Shown here one piece after another: positions 50,372 through 59,392 of a stretch of 64,000 nt of DNA (the first letter of the stretch is position 1; each line of letters begins with the position of its first letter). This DNA is from Rhizosaccharibacter radicis. GTDB lineage: Bacteria; Pseudomonadota; Alphaproteobacteria; Acetobacterales; Acetobacteraceae. The position numbers and the translations under genes were made by a program. The notes beneath the pieces are model-generated. The model searched no databases. It saw only the letters and a list, made by a program, of their open reading frames with translations, and was not told the DNA's origin. The stretch spans positions 310,001 to 374,000 of the forward strand of contig JAMZEJ010000003.1 in NCBI GenBank assembly GCA_024508355.1. The letters are read 5' to 3'.

Positions 50372-51661
50372 ATGGCCGACGTCGGGCCGCCGGAGGTGTT
50401 CCTGCCGCCCCAACGCTGGCGGATGATCGGCCTGTGCTTCGCGGCCACCACCATCAACTATGTCGACCGGGCGACCGTCGCGGTGGCGGCGCCCTTCATG
50501 GTCCACGATCTCGGGATCGGCCCGGGCGTCATGGGGCTGCTGCTCGGCGCCTTCTTCTGGAGCTACGCGCTGATGCAGCTCCCGGCCGGGCTGCTGGTGG
50601 ATCGCTGGGGTGCCCGCCGGGTCTATGCCGCCTCCGTGGCTTGGTGGTCGGTCTGCACCGCGCTCACCGCCCTGGTGCGCGGCCCGTGGTCGATCTTCGG
50701 CCTGAGGCTGGCGCTCGGCGTGGGCGAGGCGGGCGCCTATCCCAGCAACGCCCGCGTCGCCGCATCCTGGTTTCCGACCCGGGAGCGCGGGCTCGCCGCC
50801 GGCATCTTCGACAGCGGCTCGCGGGCCGGCTCCGCGCTGGCGCTGCCGGTGGTCGCGGCGCTGGTGTTCGCAGTGGGCTGGCGCGGCGCGTTCGTCGTCG
50901 CGGGCTCGCTCGGGCTGGCGTGGACGCTCGTCTGGCTCCATGTTTATCGTGAGCCGGAGCACCATCGCGGCGTGACGCCGGCCGCGCTCGCGCGCCTGCG
51001 GGCGGGGCAGCCGGATAGCCAGGCGGCTGCCGCCCCGCCGACGCCGCTGCGCGCGCTGCTCCGGCACCGGACGGTCTGGGGCATGATGCTCGGCTTCTTC
51101 TGCCTCAACTTCGTGTTCTATTTCTATTCGACCTGGTTTCCGACCTATCTGGTGCAGGCCCGCGGCTTCTCGTTGAAGGCGCTGGGCGTGCTGGGGATGC
51201 TGCCGGGGCTCGTCGCCATCCCCGCGGCCTGGATCGGCGGGTGGACGTCCGATCGCCTGTTCCGCATCGGCTGGAGCCTGACGGCAGCACGCAAAACCTG
51301 CCTGGTGGGCGGCCTGCTGCTGTCCTCGGTGATCGCCCTCGCCGCCCTGGTCCCCAGCGATGGCTGGTGCCTCGTGCTGTTCTGCATCGCCTATGCGGGA
51401 ATCGCCTTCGCCGGCGCCAATATCTGGTCGCTCCCGGCGGACATGGCGCCGGGCGCGCACGACGTCGCGACCCTCAGCGGCATCCAGAACGGCGCCGCCA
51501 ATCTCGCGGGGCTGGTGACGGCGGGCTTCACCGGGCTGATGGTCGCGTGGTCGGGCGGCTCGTTCGTGGTGCCGCTGCTCGCCGCGGGCGGGTTCTGCCT
51601 GCTGGGGGCCGTCACCTATCTGGTGGTGGTGGGACGCGTCGGTCCTCTGCCCGGCCGCTGA
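50372..51661 (+). CDS. MFS transporter, ACS-type hexuronate/aldonate carrier
   Basis: A 429-residue 12-helix carrier. NYVDRATVAVAAPFMVHDLG in the first helix, LLLGAFFWSYALMQLPAG in the second and GVGEAGAYPSNARVAASWFP near the third match glucarate/galactonate/phthalate-type symporters. It follows the second permease by 2 bp and is probably on the same transcript. It gives this island a second, proton-coupled entry route for sugar acids. Confidence 0.9.
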   Translation: MADVGPPEVFLPPQRWRMIGLCFAATTINYVDRATVAVAAPFMVHDLGIGPGVMGLLLGAFFWSYALMQLPAGLLVDRWGARRVYAASVAWWSVCTALTALVRGPWSIFGLRLALGVGEAGAYPSNARVAASWFPTRERGLAAGIFDSGSRAGSALALPVVAALVFAVGWRGAFVVAGSLGLAWTLVWLHVYREPEHHRGVTPAALARLRAGQPDSQAAAAPPTPLRALLRHRTVWGMMLGFFCLNFVFYFYSTWFPTYLVQARGFSLKALGVLGMLPGLVAIPAAWIGGWTSDRLFRIGWSLTAARKTCLVGGLLLSSVIALAALVPSDGWCLVLFCIAYAGIAFAGANIWSLPADMAPGAHDVATLSGIQNGAANLAGLVTAGFTGLMVAWSGGSFVVPLLAAGGFCLLGAVTYLVVVGRVGPLPGR

Positions 51662-51683
51662 CGATCGGCTCGGCGGCAACGAA

Positions 51684-51697
51684 ATCCCGGCCGGGAT
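51684..51697. promoter_or_regulatory. 14-bp perfect palindrome between two MFS genes
   Basis: ATCCCGGCCGGGAT is fully self-complementary and sits 23 bp after the stop of the first carrier gene. It could be an operator for the last MFS gene or part of a weak terminator; in GC-rich DNA chance occurrence is also possible. Confidence 0.3.
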
Positions 51698-51814
51698 GTT
51701 GGTTTCCATGCCCGGGAAAGGACGCCGCGTGAACGAGACCGAGATCACCCGCTGCGACGCGACGGGCGGCGATGCATCGCGCCCCGGGGGTTCGTGCGGC
51801 CGGAGTTGAAGACG

Positions 51815-53146
51815 ATGCGTTCGGCGAACGGGGCCGCGGCCTGCCGGCCCCGCGTATCGCCCGACGAAACATCCCCCGGACCGGGCGTTCACGAAGGGGA
51901 GCGGGCGCCATCCGGACAGCAAGAGGCGAACTCCCGGCCATCGCGGCGTTCCGGCGTCGCGCTGGACGCGCTCAACTTCCTGCTCGCCGACGTGCAGCAG
52001 GGCGTCGGACCCTACCTCGTGGTGTTCCTCCGCGGCGCCCATCACTGGAAGCCGGGCGCGATCGGACTCGCGACCGCGATGTCCTCCGTGGTCTCCGCCG
52101 CCTGCCAGGTGCCGGTGGGCTTTCTCATCGACGCGACGCACCGCAAGCGGGCGCTGTTGTTGCTGTCGTGCCTCCTCTTCGCGATCGGCGCGCTGATCAT
52201 TCCCTTGAGCGGTGGCTTCTGGCCGGTGATGGCGGCGCAGGCCCTGCTCGGCGCCGCCGCCGCGGTCATCCCGCCGGCCGTGGCGTCGATCAGTCTCGGT
52301 CTGGTGGGGCGGCGATCCATGGCCCGGCGCACGAGCCGCAACCAGGGGTTCAACCACGGAGGGGCATTCTGCGGCGCCATCCTCGCGGGCGGGCTCGGGC
52401 GCTGGGCGGACGAGCGCTGGATCTTCTTCTCCGTGCTGTTGTTCGCGCTGTTCGCCGCGGCGGCCACCATGATGATCCGCGCCGGCGAGATCGATCACCG
52501 CGTGGCGCGCGGCGCGGACATCCGCGACGGCGACGACGACCGGCCATCGCCGCTCGGCCGTCTGGTGCGCCGCCGTCCGGTCTGGGTGCTGCTGCTCAGC
52601 GTGCTGCTGTTCCAGGGCGGCAGTGCCGGTCTGCTGCCGTTCGCCAGCCAGCGGCTGGTGTCCGATCACCCGCGCACGGCCACCCTGACGCTCAGCGGCT
52701 GCATCCTGGTGATGCAGGCGGTGATGGCGCTCGTGGCGCTGGCGGTGGGCGTCACGCAGGAGCGGGGAGCCGGGCGCAAGCCGCTGTTCCTGCTCGCGTT
52801 CGCGCTGCTGCCGGTGCGCGCGGGCCTTCTGGCCGTCGTGCATGCCTCCTGGGGCGTGATCGCCATCGAGGCGCTGGACGGCATCAGCGGTGGCATCTTC
52901 GCCGTGCTGGCCACCGTGATCGCAGCCGACATCACCCGCGGCACCGGACGCTTCAACGTCATGCAAGGACTGGCGGCGCTGGCCGTCGGCCTCGGCGGCA
53001 GCCTCAGCAACATCGGCGGCGGCTACGCCACCGAATGGTTCGGTGCCTCCGCCGGTTTCTGGAGCCTGGCGGTTGTGGCCGCGCTGGGCGGTCTCCTGTT
53101 CCTGTGGCTGATGCCGGAGACCTGCGGCGAAGCTCTCGACACGTAG
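51815..53146 (+). CDS. MFS transporter
   Basis: A 443-residue carrier with about 11-12 helices after a 45-residue polar N terminus. VALDALNFLLADVQQGVGPYLVVFL is the first helix region and the loop after helix 2 has the DATHRKRALL basic motif typical of MFS. It does not resemble the ACS carriers upstream; it resembles uncharacterised members of the major facilitator superfamily. The start was set at the ATG at 51815 with a GGAG site about 10 bases upstream; a GTG at 51794 in frame is also possible. A perfect 14-bp palindrome lies at 51684-51697 in the 153-bp gap before it. Confidence 0.85.
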   Translation: MRSANGAAACRPRVSPDETSPGPGVHEGERAPSGQQEANSRPSRRSGVALDALNFLLADVQQGVGPYLVVFLRGAHHWKPGAIGLATAMSSVVSAACQVPVGFLIDATHRKRALLLLSCLLFAIGALIIPLSGGFWPVMAAQALLGAAAAVIPPAVASISLGLVGRRSMARRTSRNQGFNHGGAFCGAILAGGLGRWADERWIFFSVLLFALFAAAATMMIRAGEIDHRVARGADIRDGDDDRPSPLGRLVRRRPVWVLLLSVLLFQGGSAGLLPFASQRLVSDHPRTATLTLSGCILVMQAVMALVALAVGVTQERGAGRKPLFLLAFALLPVRAGLLAVVHASWGVIAIEALDGISGGIFAVLATVIAADITRGTGRFNVMQGLAALAVGLGGSLSNIGGGYATEWFGASAGFWSLAVVAALGGLLFLWLMPETCGEALDT

Positions 53147-53215
53147 CGGAATGGGCGACCGCGGTCCGGAAGCGGTGGCTGCGCCGCCATCGAGAGCCCG
53201 CTCGCGCGGACCGGG

Positions 53216-53989
53216 CTAGCGGCCGCCGAAGCGGCCGCCACGGGGCACGTTCATCGCCGCGCGCGCGGCGGCGGCAGCGGCACTCGGGTTCGGCTCGTGC
53301 AGGCCGACCCGCTGTTCGGGCGCGGCGTTGCGGACGCCGGTTCGCGCGGTGCCGGCAGAACCGGCGCTGGCACGAGCGGCGCTGGTTCGGGCGGCAGCCA
53401 CCGCGTCCGGCGACGAGCCATGTCCGGCGGCCGCCGCCGGCACGCGCGGAGCTGCCGCCGCGCGCCGCGCCGCCATCTCCGCGCCGACCGCATCGAAGTA
53501 GCTCGGCGGTGCTTCTCGTGGCGTGGGATGTGCTGATGCCTGGACAGGCTCCCGCCCCACCGGCGGGGTTTCCGCCCGCGCGGTCGGCGCGCTCGTGGAG
53601 ATGATGCTGGATGGCGCGGGACTGTGGGTTCCGAATTCCCTGCCTTGCAGGTCCATTCCTTGCTGTGTGGGATCGTGAATGCCGGGGTGAGGAACGATCC
53701 GGTTGTCCCTGACCGCGACGTGCAACGGATCGAGCGGGACGGAGCCGTGCTCCCCATAAACAGGTGGTGTCTCCTCGAAGCCGTCGGGATCGACATAATG
53801 CTCTCCCGAGCGTACCGGCTCATCGTGCGCCGTGGGTGCTGAGCCCGACTGGAAGGCGGCGGCCTCCTCGCTAAACACCTGCTGGTCGCGCTGGCTGTAG
53901 GGATGGGAAGGGCGCGCCTGGCTGAGATCGACCTCCTCCTCGTGAAAGGATGGGGACGACATGGACGAGATGCTTCGGGTGTCGGACAT
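53216..53989 (-). CDS. Low-complexity protein with two PPxY motifs
   Basis: A 257-residue protein with no recognised family. The N-terminal half (about 1-130) is acidic and polar, with varied amino acids not typical of a chance frame (FHEEEVDLSQ, DGFEETPPVYGEHG, HVAVRDNRIVPHPGIHDPTQQG). The C-terminal half is Ala/Arg/Ser-rich with a basic end (VPRGGRFGGR). It has PPVY (75-78) and PPSY (161-164), the PPxY motif class that binds WW domains in eukaryotes. No signal peptide or membrane helix is visible. A secreted or host-facing protein is one reading; a chance feature of a proline-rich bacterial protein is another. The ribosome site is weak. Confidence 0.55.
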   Translation of the reverse strand: MSDTRSISSMSSPSFHEEEVDLSQARPSHPYSQRDQQVFSEEAAAFQSGSAPTAHDEPVRSGEHYVDPDGFEETPPVYGEHGSVPLDPLHVAVRDNRIVPHPGIHDPTQQGMDLQGREFGTHSPAPSSIISTSAPTARAETPPVGREPVQASAHPTPREAPPSYFDAVGAEMAARRAAAAPRVPAAAAGHGSSPDAVAAARTSAARASAGSAGTARTGVRNAAPEQRVGLHEPNPSAAAAAARAAMNVPRGGRFGGR

Positions 53990-54344
53990 CTGCGGTCAGC
54001 CTGTTCCTTCGATGGCGCCGACATCGGTCGCGGCGCATACGGCAGGGTGCGACGGCTCCTTCGACCGGAGCCGCCTCATGGCGTCGCCGGGTCTATGCCG
54101 GTCGCGAACCGAGCCTCGAATCTGACGGCTGGGCGTGCAAGTGAATCGTGGTTCATACGTTCTGCATCCGGCACGTCCGGCGCGTCGATCCCCCGACGGT
54201 CCCGCGATGGCCGCGAGCGATCCGCTCGCAAAGCACGCGGGAGGGTCGCGGCCGGGGCGCGGCTGCGCTAGAAGGCGTTCACCTCGAACGGACTAGGAAC
54301 ATCCGCGGCGTGAACCGTCTGCTCTCGCGCGAACGATCCCGCCC
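53990..54344. other. Divergent region upstream of ruvA
   Basis: The gap between the PPxY protein (minus) and ruvA (plus) marks the right end of the carbohydrate island. It contains the predicted LexA box at 54286-54300. No gene or clear repeat at the junction was found. Confidence 0.5.
54286..54300 (+). promoter_or_regulatory. Predicted LexA (SOS) box of ruvAB
   Basis: GAAC (54286-54289), seven bases, GAAC (54297-54300): the direct-repeat GAAC-N7-GAAC / GTTC-N7-GTTC LexA site known from alphaproteobacteria. It ends 44 bp before the ruvA GTG, where it would overlap the promoter, matching the SOS control of ruvAB in other bacteria. Confidence 0.7.
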
Positions 54345-54950
54345 GTGATCGCCATGCTCACCGGCCTTCTGGCGCAGGTGGAAGCCGATCGCTGCGTGGT
54401 GGATGTCGGGGGCGTCGGCTATCTGGTGCAGGCCTCCACCCGCACCTTGGCTGCCCTGCCGCATCCGCCGGAGACGTCCCGCTTGTTCGTCGAGACCGTG
54501 GTGCGGGAGGATGCGATCCTGCTCTACGGCTTCGCCGACACGGCGGAACGCGACTGGTTCCGGCTGCTCACCACCGTCCAGGGTGTCGGCGCCAAGGTGG
54601 CGCTCGCCATCCTGTCGTCCCTGTCCCCCCGCGACCTCGTGGCCGCCATCGCCGCCGGCGACCGGGGCAGCCTGACCCGCGCTCCAGGCGTGGGCGCGCG
54701 CCTGGCCGACCGGGTGCTGAGCGAGCTCAAGGACAAGGCCGGGGCCATGCCGGTCTCCGCGGCGGCCGGCGCGACGCCGACCGCGCCGGCGGGTGGCGGG
54801 ATCGAGGGCGACGCGCTGGCGGCGCTGGCAGGGCTCGGCTTCCGCCGGGTCGAGGCGCACGCGGCGGTGCGCGCGGTGATGGAACGGCTGGGTGAGAAGG
54901 CGCGGCTCGACGCGGTGATCCGCGACAGCCTGAAGGAGCTCGCACGATGA
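54345..54950 (+). CDS. ruvA: Holliday junction branch migration protein RuvA
   Basis: A 201-residue protein that binds the junction and loads RuvB. The N-terminal OB domain starts [13 protein letters not shown], the HhH segments are [16 protein letters not shown] and [19 protein letters not shown], and the C-terminal domain III ([12 protein letters not shown]) contacts RuvB. The GTG at 54345 is the start, with ATG three codons later possible. Its TGA overlaps ruvB by four bases (ATGA). Confidence 0.96.
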   Translation: MIAMLTGLLAQVEADRCVVDVGGVGYLVQASTRTLAALPHPPETSRLFVETVVREDAILLYGFADTAERDWFRLLTTVQGVGAKVALAILSSLSPRDLVAAIAAGDRGSLTRAPGVGARLADRVLSELKDKAGAMPVSAAAGATPTAPAGGGIEGDALAALAGLGFRRVEAHAAVRAVMERLGEKARLDAVIRDSLKELAR

Positions 54951-56083
54951 GCGGCAAGCGCGGGCGCGCAGCGCCGAAGGCTCGGCCGGACGAGGGCCGG
55001 GACGAGGGCCCGGACGGGGCCGACCAGGATCGCCGGCCCTATCCCGACGGCGAGCGCGCGATCGACGCCCGCCGCACCGACGAGGACGCGGCGGAAGCCA
55101 CGCTGCGCCCGCAGCTGCTGGACGAGTTCGTCGGCCAGAAGGCCAGCCGGGAGAACCTGTCGGTGTTCATCCAGGCCGCGCGCGGGCGGGGCGAGGCGAT
55201 GGATCACGTGCTGCTGCACGGGCCGCCGGGCCTGGGCAAGACCACGCTGGCGCAGATCGTGTCGCGCGAGCTGGGTGTCGGGTTTCGCGCCACGTCCGGT
55301 CCGGTGATCCAGCGCGCGGGCGATCTCGCCGCGATCCTGACCAACCTGCAGCCGCGCGACGTGCTGTTCATCGACGAGATCCACCGCCTGCAGCCCGCCA
55401 TCGAGGAGGTGCTGTATCCGGCGATGGAGGATTTCCAGCTCGACCTCATCATCGGCGAGGGCCCGGCGGCGCGCTCGGTGCGCATCGACCTGTCGCCCTT
55501 CACCCTGGTCGCGGCCACCACGCGCGCAGGACTGCTGGCGACGCCGCTGCGCGACCGGTTCGGCATCCCGCTCAGGCTGGTGTTCTACACGCCCGAGGAG
55601 CTGCGGCTGATCGTGTCGCGCGGCGCCGAGAAGCTGCGCTTCGCCCTGACCTCCGACGGCGCGGAGGAGATCGCGCGTCGCTCGCGGGGCACCCCGCGCG
55701 TCGCCGGCCGCCTCCTGCGCCGGGTGCGCGATTTCGCCACCGTCGGCCGTACCGCCACCGGCGCGGTGGACCGGGCGTTGGCCGACGCGGCGTTGAGCCG
55801 GCTGGAGGTGGACGCGCTCGGGCTGGATTCGATGGACCGCCGCTATCTCCGCCGCATCGCCGAGCATCATCATGGCGGTCCGGTGGGCGTGGAAACCCTG
55901 GCCGCAGCGCTCGCGGAAGCGCGGGACACGCTGGAAGACGTGGTGGAGCCGTTTCTGATCCAGGAAGGGCTGGTGCTCCGCACCTCGCGCGGCCGGGTGC
56001 TCGCCGAGCGCGGCTGGCGCCATCTCGGCATGGTGCCGCCCGCCCGAGCGTCGGCGCAGTTCGACCTGCTGAGCGAGGACTAG
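54947..56083 (+). CDS. ruvB: Holliday junction branch migration ATPase RuvB
   Basis: A 378-residue AAA+ motor, longer than the usual about 340 because of a polar N-terminal tail of about 35 residues. Walker A is [11 protein letters not shown], Walker [10 protein letters not shown], sensor 1 VAATTRAG, and the arginine-finger region [10 protein letters not shown]. The winged-helix C terminus ends LGMVPP. It is coupled to ruvA and followed after 152 bp by ybgC. Confidence 0.97.
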   Translation: MSGKRGRAAPKARPDEGRDEGPDGADQDRRPYPDGERAIDARRTDEDAAEATLRPQLLDEFVGQKASRENLSVFIQAARGRGEAMDHVLLHGPPGLGKTTLAQIVSRELGVGFRATSGPVIQRAGDLAAILTNLQPRDVLFIDEIHRLQPAIEEVLYPAMEDFQLDLIIGEGPAARSVRIDLSPFTLVAATTRAGLLATPLRDRFGIPLRLVFYTPEELRLIVSRGAEKLRFALTSDGAEEIARRSRGTPRVAGRLLRRVRDFATVGRTATGAVDRALADAALSRLEVDALGLDSMDRRYLRRIAEHHHGGPVGVETLAAALAEARDTLEDVVEPFLIQEGLVLRTSRGRVLAERGWRHLGMVPPARASAQFDLLSED

Positions 56084-56235
56084 CCGGTGGCGACGATCCG
56101 CACGGCCGCCCCGACCCGCGGCGGGGCCCGGCCCGCGCGACCGGCGCCGGGCGCCGGAGCCGGGGGGTGTCGCACCGGGGTCCGAGGGCGGTGCGGCGGG
56201 AGCCCGGTCGCCGTTCCGGGCGGGGCTTGGCCCTG

Positions 56236-56685
56236 ATGCCGGCCCACCGGATCGGCTTTCGGGTCTATTACGAGGATACGGACGCGGGCGGCGTGATGTA
56301 CCACGCCCAGTATCTCGCGTTCGCCGAGCGGGCGCGGTCGGAAGCGCTGCGGTCGGCCGGTGCCACCGCCGCCTCGCTCGCGGCACGGCACGGCATCGTT
56401 TTCGTGGTGCGCCGGGTGGAAGCCGACTACCTCCGGCCGCTCCGGCTGGACGATGACGTGACCGTCTCCACCGCCTTGTTGAAGCGCGGCGGCTCCTCGG
56501 CGAGGCTGCGCCAGACCCTGTCGGCCGGCGGCGTGGTCGCCGCGGCGCTGGAAGTGGTGGTGGTCGCCGTGCGGCTTGCCGACATGCGGCCGGTGCGGGT
56601 GCCCGAGCCCTGGGCCGGCGCCCTGGACGGCCTGACGCCGGATGACGCGGATGACGCGGAAGGGGCGGGAACGTCGGGGTTCTGA
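56236..56685 (+). CDS. ybgC: Tol-Pal associated acyl-CoA thioesterase YbgC
   Basis: A 149-residue hotdog-fold thioesterase. The catalytic aspartate sits in YYEDTDAGGVMYHAQYLAF (D near 15-17), the family signature. YbgC hydrolyses acyl-CoA or acyl-ACP and is linked to the Tol-Pal system. The ATG at 56236 was chosen since homologues begin just before this motif; the frame extends into non-conserved Arg-rich sequence upstream. It is 386 bp before tolQ. Confidence 0.93.
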   Translation: MPAHRIGFRVYYEDTDAGGVMYHAQYLAFAERARSEALRSAGATAASLAARHGIVFVVRRVEADYLRPLRLDDDVTVSTALLKRGGSSARLRQTLSAGGVVAAALEVVVVAVRLADMRPVRVPEPWAGALDGLTPDDADDAEGAGTSGF

Positions 56686-57071
56686 TCGTCCGACGCGTCC
56701 CGGGGGCGCCGGGGGCAGCCGCGTGACGACGCCGGCGATCCGCTCGCCGCCGCTTCCGGGCATCGGCAGGATGGGCGCACCCGCCCCTTCCATGATCGGC
56801 CGGATGGACGGCGCGATGCGGCCGGTTCGCGGGCAGGCGGTCGATCGGGGGATGCCTTCCTCCGTCCGGCGAGTCGCCGCGATCGTCCCGCACCGGCGGC
56901 GGCCGGCCGAAGAGAAGCGGCGGCGCCCCGTGGATTAAATCGGCGACACTCGAACGCTTTCGCACCAATCCCTTACGCGCGGACGCTTCTGCTGCGCGTG
57001 AGAACCCTCTATGGAAGCCCGTCGGTCGGCCGCGCGCCGCCAGAGGGCCGCTTCGGGTAAGGAGTTCGGGT
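56686..57071. other. Intergenic region before tolQ
   Basis: This region likely contains the promoter of the tol operon. The stretch 56930-57000 is less GC-rich (a TTAAAT near 56934), but I cannot define both promoter boxes. A strong AAGGAG ribosome site ends the region. Confidence 0.4.
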
Positions 57072-57794
57072 TTGGATCGTGCGGTGGATGCGGCCACATT
57101 GGCCGCCGCGGCGAACGGAGGCGATCTGTCGCTCTGGACGTTGTTCGTCCAGGCCTCCTTCGTGGTCAAGCTGGTGATGATCGGGCTGGTGGCCGCCAGC
57201 GTCTGGGTCTGGGCCATCATCTTCGAGAAGACGGTGTCGGTGCGCCGGGTGAACCGGCAGGCCAACGGCTTCGAGGACCAGTTCTGGAGCGGCGGCTCCC
57301 TGGACGAGCTCTACGAGGTCGAGGGCGCCAAGCCGTCCCATCCGATGGCCGCCGTGTTCGGCGCCGCGATGGGCGAGTGGCGGCGCTCGGCCCGGGTCGC
57401 GGGCGCGGACCTGTCGCGCGGGTCGGTGCGCGAGCGGGTGGACCGGGCCATGGGCATCACCGTGACCCGCGAGATGGAGCGGCTCGAACGCTGGATGATC
57501 TTTCTGGCGACCGTCGGCTCCACCGCGCCGTTCGTGGGGTTGTTCGGCACCGTGTGGGGCATCATGCACGCCTTCTCGGCGATCGCGTCCATGCACAACA
57601 CCAATCTCAGCGTGGTCGCTCCCGGCATCGCGGAAGCCCTGTTCGCCACCGCGATCGGCCTGGTCGCCGCGATTCCGTCCGTGATCGCCTACAACAAGAT
57701 CAACCAGGATCTGAGCCGTTTCGCCGCTCGCCTCGAAGCGTTCGGCACGGAATTCGGCGCGATCCTGTCGCGGCAATCAGAGGAAAGGGCGTAG
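57072..57794 (+). CDS. tolQ: Tol-Pal proton channel subunit TolQ
   Basis: A 240-residue inner membrane protein with three helices (about 28-50, 140-165 and 185-205; VGSTAPFVGLFGTVWGIMHAF is the conserved channel region). With TolR it converts proton motive force into motion for outer membrane constriction at division. The start is a TTG at 57072: AAGGAG lies nine bases upstream and no ATG is near, and homologues align from here. Confidence 0.95.
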   Translation: MDRAVDAATLAAAANGGDLSLWTLFVQASFVVKLVMIGLVAASVWVWAIIFEKTVSVRRVNRQANGFEDQFWSGGSLDELYEVEGAKPSHPMAAVFGAAMGEWRRSARVAGADLSRGSVRERVDRAMGITVTREMERLERWMIFLATVGSTAPFVGLFGTVWGIMHAFSAIASMHNTNLSVVAPGIAEALFATAIGLVAAIPSVIAYNKINQDLSRFAARLEAFGTEFGAILSRQSEERA

Positions 57795-57800
57795 CGCGCC

Positions 57801-58256
<456 letters not shown>

Positions 58257-58281
58257 GGGATCGCGGCCGGAACTGCTTCCG

Positions 58282-59256
58282 ATGATGGCGCGTGCGAGAC
58301 GGGACGATGGACACGGGATGCGCCGGGCGGCGCTGGTGTCGGGCGCTGCGCATCTTCTGGTGCTGTTGTCGCTGATCCTGGTGCTGCCCGAGCCGAAGCC
58401 GCCCGAACCGCCGGAACAGCCGGCGGTGGAGATGGCGTTCGAGCCCGGCCCGCCGTCGCAGGCCCGCAAGGGCACCCGCGCCGACCAGAAGGCCGAGAAG
58501 CCGCCGGCGCCCGTGGAAAAGGAAGCGCCGCCCTCGCCGGAGCCGCCCAAGCCGGCCCCCGTGGAGGAGCCCCCGCCGCCCCCGCCGCCGCCCACCCCGG
58601 TGCCGCCGCCCCCGGCCGCCGAGCCGGCTCCGCTGCCGCCGACGCCGATCCCGCCCAAGGTGCAGGCGCCCACCCCGGAGCCGGTGAAGGCGCCCCCGCC
58701 CAAGCCGGCACCGCCGACCCCGGCCAAGGCCCCGTCGCCGCCCACGCCCGAGAAGTCGCAGGAGCCGCCGAAGATGATGGTGCCTTCGCACAAGACGCAG
58801 CCGAACAAGACCAAGAACGCGACACCGGACACGTCCTCGCTGATGGCGACGCTGGAGAAGTTCCGCGCCGACCAGCCGCAGACCCATCCGCCGAAAGCGC
58901 GCGCCAACCCCGACCAGGGCGGCTCTCTGTCGCAGGCGGGCAGCCTCAATGGCGGGCTGTCGGCGGGTCAGGCCAAGGCGATCGGCGATTCGGTGCGGCG
59001 CTGCTATTCGGAAGACACGGCGGCCCGGAACTACAGCACCTTCAGCGCCCACCTGACGGTGACGGTGGATGCCACCGGCACCGCGCGGCTCGTCAACTTC
59101 AAGCCCGACACCGCGGCGCGCATGGGCGACCCCGCCTACCGTGCGTTCGCCGAGCGGGCGCGCGATGCCGTGCTGAACCCGACCTGCGCGCAACTGCCGA
59201 TCCCGGCCAGCCTCAAGGGCAGGACCGGGCATTTCGACTTCTTCTTCCGGCCGTGA
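58282..59256 (+). CDS. tolA: Tol-Pal periplasm-spanning protein TolA
   Basis: A 324-residue protein with an N-terminal membrane anchor (AAHLLVLLSLILVLPE), a long Pro/Glu/Lys spacer (about 35-180, mostly P-rich repeats) and a C-terminal TolA/TonB-like domain (about 220-324) with the NP-T-C pattern AVLNPTCAQLP. It links TolQR to the TolB-Pal complex across the periplasm. Compared with E. coli TolA, the spacer is proline-rich rather than an alanine-lysine helix. Two adjacent ATG codons are possible starts. Confidence 0.88.
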   Translation: MMARARRDDGHGMRRAALVSGAAHLLVLLSLILVLPEPKPPEPPEQPAVEMAFEPGPPSQARKGTRADQKAEKPPAPVEKEAPPSPEPPKPAPVEEPPPPPPPPTPVPPPPAAEPAPLPPTPIPPKVQAPTPEPVKAPPPKPAPPTPAKAPSPPTPEKSQEPPKMMVPSHKTQPNKTKNATPDTSSLMATLEKFRADQPQTHPPKARANPDQGGSLSQAGSLNGGLSAGQAKAIGDSVRRCYSEDTAARNYSTFSAHLTVTVDATGTARLVNFKPDTAARMGDPAYRAFAERARDAVLNPTCAQLPIPASLKGRTGHFDFFFRP

Positions 59257-59392
59257 CGCCCGGTGCTTTCCGCCGTTGAACGGTGTGGGAGCCGAAGCGT
59301 CTTGCCGCATCATCCGCGGTTTCCTCCGCCGCGCGGCGGAAGGCTCCGTTTCTCTTTCCAGCGTCCGCCCGGGCGCATCCAGGGAGTAGGCG

